64,000 nt of DNA, from NCBI RefSeq assembly GCF_000427685.1, contig NZ_KE386573.1, positions 868,001 to 932,000 on the forward strand, read 5' to 3'. This document shows positions 44,941-53,797 of the stretch, piece by piece; the stretch's first letter is position 1; each line of letters starts with the position of its first letter. Below the pieces are notes generated by a model, which made no database searches, was not told the DNA's origin, and was given only the letters and a program-made list of their open reading frames with translations. The position numbers and the translations under genes were made by a program. This stretch comes from Haloplanus natans DSM 17983 (GTDB taxonomy: Archaea; Halobacteriota; Halobacteria; Halobacteriales; Haloferacaceae).

Positions 44941-44984
44941 GTTCGTTCGGGATGAGCCGAACAAACAAAACAAGCGGCTCATCC
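44941..44984. promoter_or_regulatory. Overlapping palindromes, candidate operator of the GbsR/MarR gene
   Basis: GTTCGTTCGG and CCGAACAAAC (about 44941-44967) form an inverted repeat with one mismatch around a 6-bp centre. It overlaps GGATGAGCCG (44950-44959) and CGGCTCATCC (44975-44984), an exact 10-bp inverted repeat. A TATA-like ATTTAATACTTA for the minus-strand gene lies at about 44920-44932. Confidence 0.5.
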
Positions 44985-45049
44985 GGCGGCATCTCCCCCG
45001 CTTCGGCCCTCACACGCTCCTCCCCGCGCCGCCGGTCGATCCCCCACCC

Positions 45050-45256
45050 ATGACACCGTCAACTCGTGCCCGATGTGAACGGCTCGCCGACCGAACCGAG
45101 AGCGACCCGTTTCTGACCGCCCTGTTGGTCGTTCCGCTTCTCGTGCTCGTCCATCCAGTCGTCCCCGTGGCGGCACTGCTCGTACTGTGCGGCCGACGGC
45201 TCGGCCGCTCGGCCCGCTCCCCGATGGGTCACGGCCGGGTTCGTCGGCCCGCGTAG
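45050..45256 (+). CDS. Possible small membrane protein
   Basis: 68 residues with one hydrophobic stretch (FLTALLVVPLLVLVHPVVPV) between charged ends. Codon use fits the neighbours. It lies 47 bp upstream of the UppP-like gene in the same direction. No family is recognised and no clear ribosome site is seen, so it may not be real. Confidence 0.4.
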   Translation: MTPSTRARCERLADRTESDPFLTALLVVPLLVLVHPVVPVAALLVLCGRRLGRSARSPMGHGRVRRPA

Positions 45257-45303
45257 CCCCCGACCACCGCCGCTTCTATAACCCCTGACAGTTTTCCCCC
45301 GGT

Positions 45304-46110
45304 ATGGACCCGCATCTCGTCGCCGTCGTCGTGGGGCTCCTCCAAGGGGTGTTCGAGTGGCTCCCCATCTCCAGCGAGGGGAACATCGCTATCGCGCTCA
45401 CGGCGCTCGGTACGGCCCCCGGTGTCGCCGTCTCCTACGCCCTGTTCGTCCACCTCGGGACGGCGGTTTCGGCCAGCGCGTACTACCGCGAGGAGGTCCG
45501 CACTGCGCTGGCGTCGTGGCCCGCGTTCCGCCCGGCCTCGGCGTTCGACGGCGAGACGGCGACGCTCTCTTTCGTCGTCCTCGCCACCGCCGCCTCGTCG
45601 GCCGTGGGACTCGTGGCGCTTCTGGCGCTCGAAGCGCTCGTGACCGAACTGACCGGCGGGGCGTTCGTCGCGCTCATCGGCGCCCTCCTCGTCGCCACCG
45701 GGGTCCTCCAGCGGTTCGCGGACGCGCACTCGCTGTCGACACGGGAGACGCCGAACGCCCTCGACGCCGTCCTCGTCGGCGGCCTGCAGGGCCTCGCCAT
45801 CCTCCCCGGCGTCTCCCGCTCCGGGACGACCACCAGCGCCCTCCTCCTGCGGGGCCACGACGGCCCGGCGTCGTTTCGACTCTCCTTCCTGCTCAGCATC
45901 CCCGCCGCACTCATCGGCGGCGGTGTCGGCGTCGTCCGGGCTGGCGGTATCGGCGTCTCGCCGACCGCTGGCCTCGTCGCACTCGTCGTCGCCGCCGTCG
46001 TCGGCTACGCGACCATCGACCTGCTGATGCGGGTCGTCCGCCGGGTTGCGGTCTGGAGCCTCTGTGTCGGGCTGGGTGGCCTCGCTATCGCCGGCGGGCT
46101 ACTGATTTAA
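45304..46110 (+). CDS. uppP: Undecaprenyl-diphosphatase-like (UppP/BacA) polyprenyl phosphatase
   Basis: 268 residues, about eight hydrophobic segments. Both family motifs are present: LLQGVFEWLPISSEGN with the catalytic Glu residues, and ILPGVSRSGTTTS. The second half repeats the fold of the first. In archaea the substrate is likely dolichyl or polyprenyl diphosphate released by glycosylation. Its position shortly upstream of a polyprenyl sugar-phosphate transferase and an AglB-like protein fits lipid-carrier recycling. Confidence 0.9.
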   Translation: MDPHLVAVVVGLLQGVFEWLPISSEGNIAIALTALGTAPGVAVSYALFVHLGTAVSASAYYREEVRTALASWPAFRPASAFDGETATLSFVVLATAASSAVGLVALLALEALVTELTGGAFVALIGALLVATGVLQRFADAHSLSTRETPNALDAVLVGGLQGLAILPGVSRSGTTTSALLLRGHDGPASFRLSFLLSIPAALIGGGVGVVRAGGIGVSPTAGLVALVVAAVVGYATIDLLMRVVRRVAVWSLCVGLGGLAIAGGLLI

Positions 46111-46250
46111 CGCGGGATTAACTGTCGGTCGTACGGTATTACGCGCACCCTACCTTTCCGACTCGGTCCGTAAGCTCGGATTACCTCGTGGCGCGAATCG
46201 GCCACCAGCGTCAAGAGACACGGTTAACAACTAACTAACCAAATAGCTGT

Positions 46251-47687
46251 ATGCATACTCCTCTGGTAATGCTCTCGGGGTGGCGTTACCGGCTTATCAG
46301 TGGGATGGGGGCTACGGCACTCGCAGTGGGAAGTGTCGGCGTCGCGAACCATCCGGCCGCACAGCGGCTGACGGATCTGGTCCCGGTGTTCGCTCGTCTG
46401 CCGGCGACGACGCTCTCCAACGGCGACCTCTCGCTCGCCATCGCGACCACGCTGCTGGTCGTTCTCGGCGCCCTCGTCCCGCTATTCAAGCCGCGGCCGC
46501 GCCGTGTTCTGGATACGATCATGCTCGTCGAGCGACGGGTGTTTCTCGCCGCCGTCGCCATCGCTGCCGTCGGCTACTTCGACTACACGTACCGCCTCCC
46601 CCGGACGACGCTCGTCCTCGCCACGCTCACGATGGGCCTCCTCCTGCCCGCGTGGTTCGTCGTCATCCGCCGGAGTCCGCGTGTCGACCCCGATCGGACG
46701 GTGGTCGTCGGCGACGATCCGTCGACGATTCGGGATGTCATTCGGGAGACGAACGTCCCCGTCGAGGGGTACATCTCCTCGTTCGCGGCTCGGTTCCGCC
46801 GGGCGTCCGACATCGGCGCCCCCGCCATCGTGACCCCCGACGGCGGGACCGTCGACACGACGGCCGTCCCGGACGCGGCCTGTCTCGGTGGACTCGCCCG
46901 GCTGGAAGATGTCCTCGTCGAACGCGACATCGACACCGTCGTCTTCGCCTTCGAGTATCCGGACCAGGAGGAGTTCTTCGGCTCCCTCGATACGTGCCAC
47001 CGAATGGGCGTGAGCGCCAAAGTCCACCACCGGCACGCCGATACGGTGCTGACGACCGGCGTCGAGACGGGGGATCTGGTCGACATCGATGTCGAACCCT
47101 GGGACTGGCAGAGCCACGTCCTCAAGCGTGCGTTCGACATCGCCTTCGCGGTGACCGGGTTGCTCGTTCTCACGCCGGTGATGCTCCTCATCGCTACCGC
47201 GATCAAGCTCGACGACGGCGGACCGATCCTCTACGCACAGCAGCGAACCGCCGAGTTCGGCGACACCTTCACCGCCTACAAGTTCCGGACGATGGTTCCG
47301 GAGGGAGAGTCCGCGACGCCGATGGACGACGAGCAGAACGACCGGATCACCCGCGTCGGCCGCTTCCTCCGAAAGACGCATCTCGACGAGATTCCCCAGC
47401 TACTGACGATCCTCAGTGGACGGATGAGCGTCGTCGGTCCCCGGGCGGCGTGGGTCGACGAGGAGGCCGAAATCGAGTCCGAGATCAGTTCGTGGCGCCA
47501 GCGCTGGTTCGTCAAGCCCGGCCTCACCGGACTCGCACAGATCAACGGCGTGACGAGCACCGATCCCACCGAGAAACTCCGTTACGACGTGGCGTATATC
47601 CGGAACCAGTCGTTCTGGTTCGACATCCGAATCGTCCTTCGACAGCTCTGGATGGCGTTCACCGATGCCCTGACGACTCTCAGATAA
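46251..47687 (+). CDS. Polyprenyl glycosylphosphotransferase (bacterial sugar transferase family, WcaJ/WbaP-like)
   Basis: 478 residues. The N-terminal half has about four membrane helices and a CoA-binding-like soluble domain. A fifth helix (AVTGLLVLTPVMLLIATAIK) precedes the catalytic domain. Catalytic segments are KRAFDIAF, YKFRTMVPEGE, RKTHLDEIPQLLTILSGRMS, VVGPRAAWVDEE and VKPGLTGLAQING. Such enzymes transfer a sugar phosphate to polyprenyl phosphate and start glycan assembly. The AglB-like gene lies 116 bp downstream. Confidence 0.92.
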   Translation: MHTPLVMLSGWRYRLISGMGATALAVGSVGVANHPAAQRLTDLVPVFARLPATTLSNGDLSLAIATTLLVVLGALVPLFKPRPRRVLDTIMLVERRVFLAAVAIAAVGYFDYTYRLPRTTLVLATLTMGLLLPAWFVVIRRSPRVDPDRTVVVGDDPSTIRDVIRETNVPVEGYISSFAARFRRASDIGAPAIVTPDGGTVDTTAVPDAACLGGLARLEDVLVERDIDTVVFAFEYPDQEEFFGSLDTCHRMGVSAKVHHRHADTVLTTGVETGDLVDIDVEPWDWQSHVLKRAFDIAFAVTGLLVLTPVMLLIATAIKLDDGGPILYAQQRTAEFGDTFTAYKFRTMVPEGESATPMDDEQNDRITRVGRFLRKTHLDEIPQLLTILSGRMSVVGPRAAWVDEEAEIESEISSWRQRWFVKPGLTGLAQINGVTSTDPTEKLRYDVAYIRNQSFWFDIRIVLRQLWMAFTDALTTLR

Positions 47688-47802
47688 CACTCCATGCGTG
47701 CACTCGGTCGCGATCCCTCTACCAGTCGACTATATGTAGCTGTGACCACACCACTCGAACGAATGCTGGGGGACGAACCGACACCGTGTGGAGGCGTCCG
47801 GG

Positions 47803-49896
47803 ATGAGTGAGCCGCCGACAGGTGGCGCGTCCGACGACCGCCGCCGGATCCGCGTCCGGACGGCTCTCCTCCTTGCCCTCGCTCTGGTCGTCCTCGTCCG
47901 CCTCCCGACGGTCATGGAGGTGTTTCGCGACGACTGGATCGTTCTCCCCTCGAACGATCCCTATTTTTACCGCTATATGGTCGACCAGTCGCTGCTGAAC
48001 GGGGTACTTCCGTCCTTACCGGACCGCGCGCTACGCGGCGAACCGCTGCTCGTGGCGACGCTCGCGGTCGCGGCGTGGCCATTCGGTCCGGGAACCTGGG
48101 GATCGGGGTTCGTCGTCGCCTGGTACCCCGTGGTCGCGGCCGTGATCACCGCCGCGCTGGTGTACGGTGCCGCCACACGACTCACCGACGACGCGCGGGT
48201 CGGCCTCGCCGCAGCCGGGTTACTGGCCGTCACGCCGGCCCACGCCTACCGAACCGCGCTCGGCGTCGCCGACCACCACGCGTTCGACTACGTGTGGCTC
48301 GCGCTGACGGCGCTGGCGGTGATCGAACTGCTCGCGCGGAGCGAGCGCGACCGGCGGACGTGGCTCGCGACCGGTGGTCTCGCCCTCGGCGTCGCCGCGC
48401 AGGCGCTCTCCTGGGAGGCGTCGCCGCTTCTCCTGCTTCCGCTGGCGCCGGGACTCGCACTCGCGGCGCTGGTCGAGATTCGGCGACCCGGTCCCGAGCG
48501 ACTCGCGCCGGTCACTGCCGGCCTCGTCCTCGGGGCGGCGCTCGCCCACCTCGTCCATCTGCTCCTCGGGTGGCAGTTCGAGGCCGTCATTTACGCGCTC
48601 GACCTGTTGGCGCTTGGGAGCGTGGGACTGCTGGCGCTCGTCGTCGCGATCCGTCGACTCGACGGGTCGTGGACGCGGCTCGCGGTGGCCGAGGCCGGAC
48701 TCGGTGCCGCCGCCGTCGTCGCCGTTTGGCGGATTCCGGCCATCGCGAGCGAACTGGATTCCGGCCTCGAGTTCTTCGGCTCGACGCAGGCAGCCGAACT
48801 CGCCGGCGTCGGCGCCAACTACGGCGCAGTCGGCGTGCTCGTCATCCTCGGGTTCGCGTCCGTGCTCGCCGCGCCGATGCTCTTCTTTGCGGCCAAGTGG
48901 GGCTGGCAACGACTCGAACCCGGCTGGTTCGTCGTCGCCATCTACACCATCCACTTCGGCGTGCTGGCGGGACTCCAGCGCCGTTTCGGTGGCGAACTCG
49001 CGCCCTTCGCGGCCATCCTCGGCGGCGTCGGCTTCGTGTTGCTCGCGTCGTGGTTCGACCTCGTGCGGCCACCCGTTCCGCGTCGGGCCGACAGCGGGGA
49101 GGCCGCCGCCACGGCCGTCGCTGCCGACGGCAGTGGTGAGGACGAACTCGTCGTTCCCGACCGAACGCGCGTGGCACTTCTCGCCGGCCTCGCGGGCGTG
49201 GCCGTCGGTTCCGGCTCGCTCTACGCCGCGCTCATCGACCGACGACTCGTCATCACCGACGCCACATACGAGGCGGCCCGCTGGATCACCGGGTACGTCG
49301 ACGACCACGACATCCCGTATCCCGAGAGCTACGTCCTCAGCAAGTGGGGGCGAAACCGCGTCTACAACTACTTCGTGAACGGGGAAGCGGAGTCGTACGG
49401 CTACGCCGAACGGACGTACGAGGACTTCCTCTTCTCGAACTCGAACAGCGCGCCCGACTGGTACGAGGAGTTCACCGACCGCGTGGGCTTCGTCGTCACT
49501 CGTGATCTGCCGCATCTCGGCCTCATCCCCTCTTCGACGATTCAGTCGACGCTCCACAGCCGATTCGGGAGCGCAACGATCAGTAATATCGCCGGAGTCG
49601 GCCATTTCCGGGCCATGTTCGCGACGGACGACGGCGCACGCAAGGTGTTTCGCGTCGTTCCGGGCGCGACGATTCGGGGCCGGGCGCCGGGGGAGACGGA
49701 CCGCGTCCGACTCGAAGCCGACGTGTCCATCCCGGGCGCCGAGTTCGAGTACGTCCGCCGGGCGACGGTCACCGACGGTCGTTTCGAAGTGAGAGTCGCC
49801 CACCCGGGAACGTATCGAATCGGGCGGGACGGGACGACCGTCGACGTGTCCGAACGCGACGTGCGAACGGGCGGAACCGTGACCCTCGGCGACTGA
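47803..49896 (+). CDS. AglB-like oligosaccharyltransferase (STT3 family)
   Basis: 697 residues from ATG 47803; GGAGG at 47790-47794 gives good spacing. About 11-13 membrane segments cover residues 18-480. The first catalytic loop motif is PSNDPYFYRYMVD with Asp52. The C-terminal soluble domain starts near 490. The usual STT3 WWDYG motif is replaced by LSKWGRNRVYNYF (Trp515). It therefore belongs to a divergent AglB group, and acceptor specificity is uncertain. It likely transfers a lipid-linked glycan to surface proteins. The many NxS/T sites in the downstream secreted proteins are possible substrates. Confidence 0.8.
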   Translation: MSEPPTGGASDDRRRIRVRTALLLALALVVLVRLPTVMEVFRDDWIVLPSNDPYFYRYMVDQSLLNGVLPSLPDRALRGEPLLVATLAVAAWPFGPGTWGSGFVVAWYPVVAAVITAALVYGAATRLTDDARVGLAAAGLLAVTPAHAYRTALGVADHHAFDYVWLALTALAVIELLARSERDRRTWLATGGLALGVAAQALSWEASPLLLLPLAPGLALAALVEIRRPGPERLAPVTAGLVLGAALAHLVHLLLGWQFEAVIYALDLLALGSVGLLALVVAIRRLDGSWTRLAVAEAGLGAAAVVAVWRIPAIASELDSGLEFFGSTQAAELAGVGANYGAVGVLVILGFASVLAAPMLFFAAKWGWQRLEPGWFVVAIYTIHFGVLAGLQRRFGGELAPFAAILGGVGFVLLASWFDLVRPPVPRRADSGEAAATAVAADGSGEDELVVPDRTRVALLAGLAGVAVGSGSLYAALIDRRLVITDATYEAARWITGYVDDHDIPYPESYVLSKWGRNRVYNYFVNGEAESYGYAERTYEDFLFSNSNSAPDWYEEFTDRVGFVVTRDLPHLGLIPSSTIQSTLHSRFGSATISNIAGVGHFRAMFATDDGARKVFRVVPGATIRGRAPGETDRVRLEADVSIPGAEFEYVRRATVTDGRFEVRVAHPGTYRIGRDGTTVDVSERDVRTGGTVTLGD

Positions 49897-49975
49897 CTGC
49901 GCCGAGAAACGACCGCCATACGGTGCTTAACGAGCAATTATCTATCAGCAGCGAGACGGTGTATACGATCAACAT

Positions 49976-50803
49976 ATGTCCTTCAGTGAACGCGTGCATC
50001 GCCTCCGCCAGCCGGAGTACACCGGTGAGAACCGATGTGTACCGTGCACCGCCGTCAACCTCGTCATCGCCGTCGTGGTCGGCGGTCTCGTGGCAGCCGT
50101 CTCCCCGCCGGCGGCCGTCGTCGTGTTCGCGACGTGTCTCGCCGCCATCTATCTCCGGGGATACCTGGTCCCGGGGACGCCGACGCTGACGAAACGCTAC
50201 TTCCCCGATTCGGTGTTGAAGCTGTTCGATAAGTACGAGCCACCCGAGCCACCGGCCGTGGAGGACGACGCCGACATCGAGGCGTTCCTGCTGGACGTCG
50301 AGGCTGTGGAGGAGTGCCGTGACGGGACGGATCTCTGCCTGACCGACGAGTTCGAGGACGCGTGGTACGACCGCATCGCATCCCTTCGTGAGCGGGGCGA
50401 CGAGGACGACAGCGTCGCCGTGCTGTTCGAGGGCCTCGACATCGAGCCGGATCGGGTTCGCATCGAATCCTACGGTAACGCCTACGAGGCGTACATCGAC
50501 GACACGCGGGTCGGCCAGTGGGAGTCGCGGGCGGCGTATCTGGCCGACATCGCTGCGGAATCGGAGTTCCGGGAGCGACATCCGGCGTGGCACCGCCTCG
50601 GATTCGACGAACGCACGGAAATTCTCGGCGCGCTCCGGCTGTGGTTGGAGCGCTGTCCGGAGTGTGACGGGCCGGTGACTCTCGGTGAGGACACCGTCGA
50701 ATCGTGCTGTCGGTCGATCGATGTCATCGCCGCTACCTGTGAGGACTGCGGTGCGCGGGTGTTCGAGGCGCAGTTCTCGCCACAGGCGATGGCGGCGGAG
50801 TGA
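49976..50803 (+). CDS. Membrane protein with C-terminal cysteine-rich domain, function unknown
   Basis: 275 residues. Two hydrophobic segments lie at about residues 26-65 (VNLVIAVVVGGLVAAVSPPA), preceded by CVPC. A soluble acidic domain follows. The C terminus has CPECDGPV, a CC pair and CEDCGARVFEA, a probable zinc ribbon. I recognise no named family, but it has the look of a conserved haloarchaeal protein. A TATA-like GTGCTTAACGAG stretch lies about 50 nt upstream. Confidence 0.75.
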   Translation: MSFSERVHRLRQPEYTGENRCVPCTAVNLVIAVVVGGLVAAVSPPAAVVVFATCLAAIYLRGYLVPGTPTLTKRYFPDSVLKLFDKYEPPEPPAVEDDADIEAFLLDVEAVEECRDGTDLCLTDEFEDAWYDRIASLRERGDEDDSVAVLFEGLDIEPDRVRIESYGNAYEAYIDDTRVGQWESRAAYLADIAAESEFRERHPAWHRLGFDERTEILGALRLWLERCPECDGPVTLGEDTVESCCRSIDVIAATCEDCGARVFEAQFSPQAMAAE

Positions 50804-50832
50804 GGTCGGCCGCCGTCGTGTACGCTAGATCG

Positions 50833-51459
50833 CTACTCGTGCGCGTCTAGAATGTGCTGAAAGTACGGGATCATTGCGTTCCGTGCGGCTTCCCACCGGC
50901 GGATGTCGTGATACTCGATACCGAGGGCATACTGAACCGGTTCGGGACCGAATCCACCCTGTCCGCTTCGGGGCTTGTCCGGGTACGCTTGATCTTGGAG
51001 CGCGGCACGGAGCTCGAGCATTTGCGCGTGCATCGTCGGCGTCCAGTAGTCGCCGCCGCTTTTGTGTTGGACCCACGCTTCGGTCGTCAGGTCGGCGTAC
51101 TTCGGATCGATACCAGCCGCTTCCGCCCGGCGTCTGAAGGCTTCTCGAACTGAGGACCAGTCGGCCTCGACGATGGCGTTCGGATCGATTTCACCGTCGA
51201 TACGACAGCTGTCTTCGACTTCGTCTTTGGCCCACAGGGCGTCGACGTAGCCGACGGCTGCACAGTGCACTTCGTCTTCGTCGAGATGCCGAAACTGTAG
51301 CGAATCGACCGCTGCGAACGCTTCTACGGCCTCTTCACGCTTCCGTTGATCGTGATTAATGAAACCCTGACAGAGTTGGTCTGCCATGAACGACGCGGAC
51401 GGCTCGACGTTCCGGATGGATGGTTGCTCCTGTTTCGTTTCAGGGTGACTCTGACTCAT
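50833..51459 (-). CDS. Hypothetical protein
   Basis: 208 residues from ATG 51459 (MSQSHPETKQEQ); ATG 51507 would add a basic extension without support. The protein is soluble, mostly helical and acidic. WSSVREAFRRRAEAAGIDPKYA, HKSGGDYWTPTMHAQMLELR and GIEYHDIRRWEAARNAMIPY show no motif I recognise. Codon use is slightly less GC-biased than its neighbours. Nothing can be said of function. Confidence 0.7.
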   Translation of the reverse strand: MSQSHPETKQEQPSIRNVEPSASFMADQLCQGFINHDQRKREEAVEAFAAVDSLQFRHLDEDEVHCAAVGYVDALWAKDEVEDSCRIDGEIDPNAIVEADWSSVREAFRRRAEAAGIDPKYADLTTEAWVQHKSGGDYWTPTMHAQMLELRAALQDQAYPDKPRSGQGGFGPEPVQYALGIEYHDIRRWEAARNAMIPYFQHILDAHE

Positions 51460-51643
51460 GTCGATACCCGTTGATCGGCGGAAGAGCGAAATAACTGTGT
51501 CTCTCAAATTATCAGAAAAAATAATCAGTGCAATAATAGCAGATCTAAATCTCTTAGGAGATCTATAGCGGCAGCAAAATCGGTCTCTACGATCGGGCCA
51601 AGATATTGACTCTGAGAACTAGTCGACAGACAGCGTCGGGATA

Positions 51644-52180
51644 TCACAGCAATTGCTGGAGGTAGAGCCACCGCCGCGACCAGAACTGGTAGAGCGTCGA
51701 CACGGCGATGATCATCAGAAATAGGCTCGCCCACAGTAGCGGATCGATCGCCGAGACGAACGGCGTGTTGGTGGAGGCCAGGACGATGCTGAGAAGCGAG
51801 ATGGTGCCGAGTGCGCGGTAGTACGTCGCCCACGTGACGCCGTAACGTGTGACGACCTCCATATACAGGTCGACTTGGCGGGCGGACTTCCTGAGGATGA
51901 TCGTCTTTCGGTCGCTATCGTAGTCGACGATTCCCGCGTCGTCGAGTTTCGGGAGGTGGGTCTGGTGGAGCGAGACGTAGACGCTGTCCCGGATGTTGCT
52001 CGGCGGCGGTGACTCGCTTGTCTCGATTTCGGCGATGTGCTCCGCGAGATCGCGAAGCGATACTTCGCTCCCCCGATCCTGGAGGCACTTGATCACGTTC
52101 CGCCGTCGGTCGTTCCGGAGGATGTCGTGGATGTCCGTCTCCGGAAGTACCTCGTCCGTCTGGAGTAGTCCGATGTTCAT
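51644..52180 (-). CDS. DUF7344-type HTH protein with membrane anchor, candidate regulator
   Basis: 178 residues from ATG 52180. Residues 15-95 form the haloarchaeal DUF7344-like winged HTH (ILRNDRRRNVIKCLQDRG, SLRDLAEHIAEIE, VSLHQTHLPKLDDAGIVDYD). Two hydrophobic helices follow (about 125-165), so the DNA-binding domain is probably membrane-tethered. It is divergent from the run of TasA-like surface protein genes and is the best candidate for their regulator. Confidence 0.8.
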   Translation of the reverse strand: MNIGLLQTDEVLPETDIHDILRNDRRRNVIKCLQDRGSEVSLRDLAEHIAEIETSESPPPSNIRDSVYVSLHQTHLPKLDDAGIVDYDSDRKTIILRKSARQVDLYMEVVTRYGVTWATYYRALGTISLLSIVLASTNTPFVSAIDPLLWASLFLMIIAVSTLYQFWSRRWLYLQQLL

Positions 52181-52564
52181 GTGTAGCGACCAGGTAGGAT
52201 GACCAACACGACAATAGGGCATAGTTATCAGGAGCTTTCCCCGCGGACGGCCGGGCCTGAATCGGATTCTAATTCCCGGTTATACGAACATACCTCCTCC
52301 GTATTTCTCGGGTTTCGAGGCTTCTATACGGTTAACAACTGGTTAATGCGCGGGTGCGACCCGCGCGTGTCTAGCTGTTAGCCTCTTGTCACGTGGTGCG
52401 AGGAGTAATCGGACCTTTACTCGGATTATTCTCTCGTTATGTGAGCGAATTGGCGATTAGCTATATGGGTAGGTGTTATGTGTAGCAGTGTCCGGTCACC
52501 CACGTCGGTCGTCACGGCGGTTCGACTCCGCCGGTGGGCGTCCCCTCACGGGGGGAGAGACACA
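52181..52564. promoter_or_regulatory. Divergent intergenic region with hairpins, leader of the first TasA-like gene
   Basis: It contains an 8-bp hairpin GCGCGGGT-gcg-ACCCGCGC (52348-52366). GAGTAATCGGA and TCGGATTATTC form an imperfect inverted repeat near 52401-52430. A TATA-like GCTATATGG lies at about 52459. The T-arm-like hairpin is listed separately. Confidence 0.5.
52515..52533 (+). promoter_or_regulatory. tRNA T-arm-like leader hairpin, copy 1
   Basis: CGGCGG-TTCGACT-CCGCCG forms a 6-bp stem with a 7-nt loop like a tRNA T-arm, followed by GTGGGC. A second small hairpin TCCCC/GGGGA (52541-52556) follows. It ends 31 nt before ATG 52565. Two more copies stand before the next two secreted-protein genes. 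Confidence 0.75.
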
Positions 52565-53638
52565 ATGGACGAACGATTCGACATTTCACGGCGGAAGGCA
52601 CTGGCCGCGCTCGGCACCATCGGGGTAGCGTCGGCGGGCGCCGGACTCGGCACGAGCGCGTACTTCAGCGACCAGGAGACGTTCGAGAACAACTCGCTCG
52701 TGGCCGGGACGCTCGATATGGGCGTTTCCTACTCGGCGCACTACTCGGACTGGAGCGACGACGAGGACGGCAGCGACACGACGACGACTCAAGACGATGT
52801 CGATGTCAACATGTGGGACGGCGGTCCGAACACGACCGGCACTGCCTCGGACCTTACGAGCGGGTACACCGGCCTCCCGACGAACGACGCGTGGCTGATC
52901 GAGGTCGACAACCCAGAACAGTTCCTCGAAAACACAGAGACGGAATCGTACAACGACGAAACAGCGCTTACGTGTACGAATGGTACGGCAACCTCGCAGG
53001 CAGACGACGCTCCCAAGCCAGTCATCGACTTGGGTGACGTGAAGCCGGGTGACTTCGGCGAGGTCACCTTCGATTTCATCCTCTGTGACAATCCCGGCTA
53101 CGTCTGGATCAACGGCGAACTGCAGAACGCAAGCGAGAATGGCGTCACCGAGCCTGAAGCCGACGATCCAGACGAGGATCAGGTCGAGGGGACGCAGGCA
53201 GAACCCCCGCTGAAAGCCGGCGAATCCGGCGAAGCGGTGGTAGAGCTTCTCGATGTCGTGCAGGCGGCGGTCTGGGTCGATGACGGAGACAATTATCAGG
53301 ACAAGGACCCAGCCGAGCCGTTCGAAGCCGTGAAAACGGGATCCCTCCGACAAGTGCTGGGCATGATCGAAGGTTCCAACGGGACAGCACTCACCGGTAA
53401 CATGAATGCCGAAACGGGTGGCGGCACGGGGAGTCAGGGTTGCTTCTCTGCCAATACGGAACACTCGGTTGTCTTCGCGTGGTGGGTCCCGGTCGATCAC
53501 GGCAACCAGATCCAGTCCGACAGCGCGGAGTTCACGCTCGGCTTCTACACCGAGCAGTGCCGCCACAACGACGGGAGCGGCATGAACAACGAGAATCTCG
53601 GTCCGCAGACCGACGACGACGCGGAGACGCCCTCGTAA
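52565..53638 (+). CDS. TasA/camelysin-like surface protein with SipW-type signal peptide
   Basis: 357 residues from ATG 52565. The signal region SRRKALAALGTIGVASAGAG, then SAYFSDQETFENNSLVAGTL, is the SipW-dependent type. The mature part is acidic and beta-rich, with DVKPGDFGEVTFDFILCDNPG, VWINGEL and FAWWVPVDHGNQIQSDSAEF near the end, plus conserved cysteines (for example FYTEQCRHNDGSGMNN). Related proteins form fibres or surface layers. It is probably processed by the signal peptidase at 57033. It has N-glycosylation-type NxS/T sites. Confidence 0.85.
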   Translation: MDERFDISRRKALAALGTIGVASAGAGLGTSAYFSDQETFENNSLVAGTLDMGVSYSAHYSDWSDDEDGSDTTTTQDDVDVNMWDGGPNTTGTASDLTSGYTGLPTNDAWLIEVDNPEQFLENTETESYNDETALTCTNGTATSQADDAPKPVIDLGDVKPGDFGEVTFDFILCDNPGYVWINGELQNASENGVTEPEADDPDEDQVEGTQAEPPLKAGESGEAVVELLDVVQAAVWVDDGDNYQDKDPAEPFEAVKTGSLRQVLGMIEGSNGTALTGNMNAETGGGTGSQGCFSANTEHSVVFAWWVPVDHGNQIQSDSAEFTLGFYTEQCRHNDGSGMNNENLGPQTDDDAETPS

Positions 53639-53797
53639 TCGCGTCCGACATCGACCCATTTGGAGCACGGCGTCTCCGGCTTCACCGGAGGCACGTGGCA
53701 CGGCGACGCCGTGCCACGGCGGTTCGACTCCGCCGGTGGGCATCCCCAGGATGGGGAGCGAGGCCACTTCGCGGTGGTCACGAGGAGGACACAACCA
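53639..53797 (+). promoter_or_regulatory. Highly structured intergenic leader between two TasA-like genes
   Basis: Four successive hairpins are visible: CTCCGG/CCGGAG (about 53674-53690); GTGGCACGGC-gac-GCCGTGCCAC (53695-53717, exact 10 bp); the T-arm-like hairpin; and TCCCC/GGGGA (53743-53757). A ribosome site GAGGAGG-like stretch lies near 53783-53789. It could act as terminator, processing site or translation control. Confidence 0.6.
53717..53735 (+). promoter_or_regulatory. tRNA T-arm-like leader hairpin, copy 2
   Basis: Same 19 bases as copy 1 (CGGCGGTTCGACTCCGCCG), again followed by GTGGGC and a TCCCC/GGGGA hairpin. It ends 62 nt before ATG 53798. Confidence 0.75.

Noticed and set aside
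52495-52550. tRNA gene suggested by GGTTCGACTCC
   Set aside because: Only a T-arm-like hairpin is present; no D-arm, anticodon arm or proper acceptor stem could be fitted in any of the three copies.
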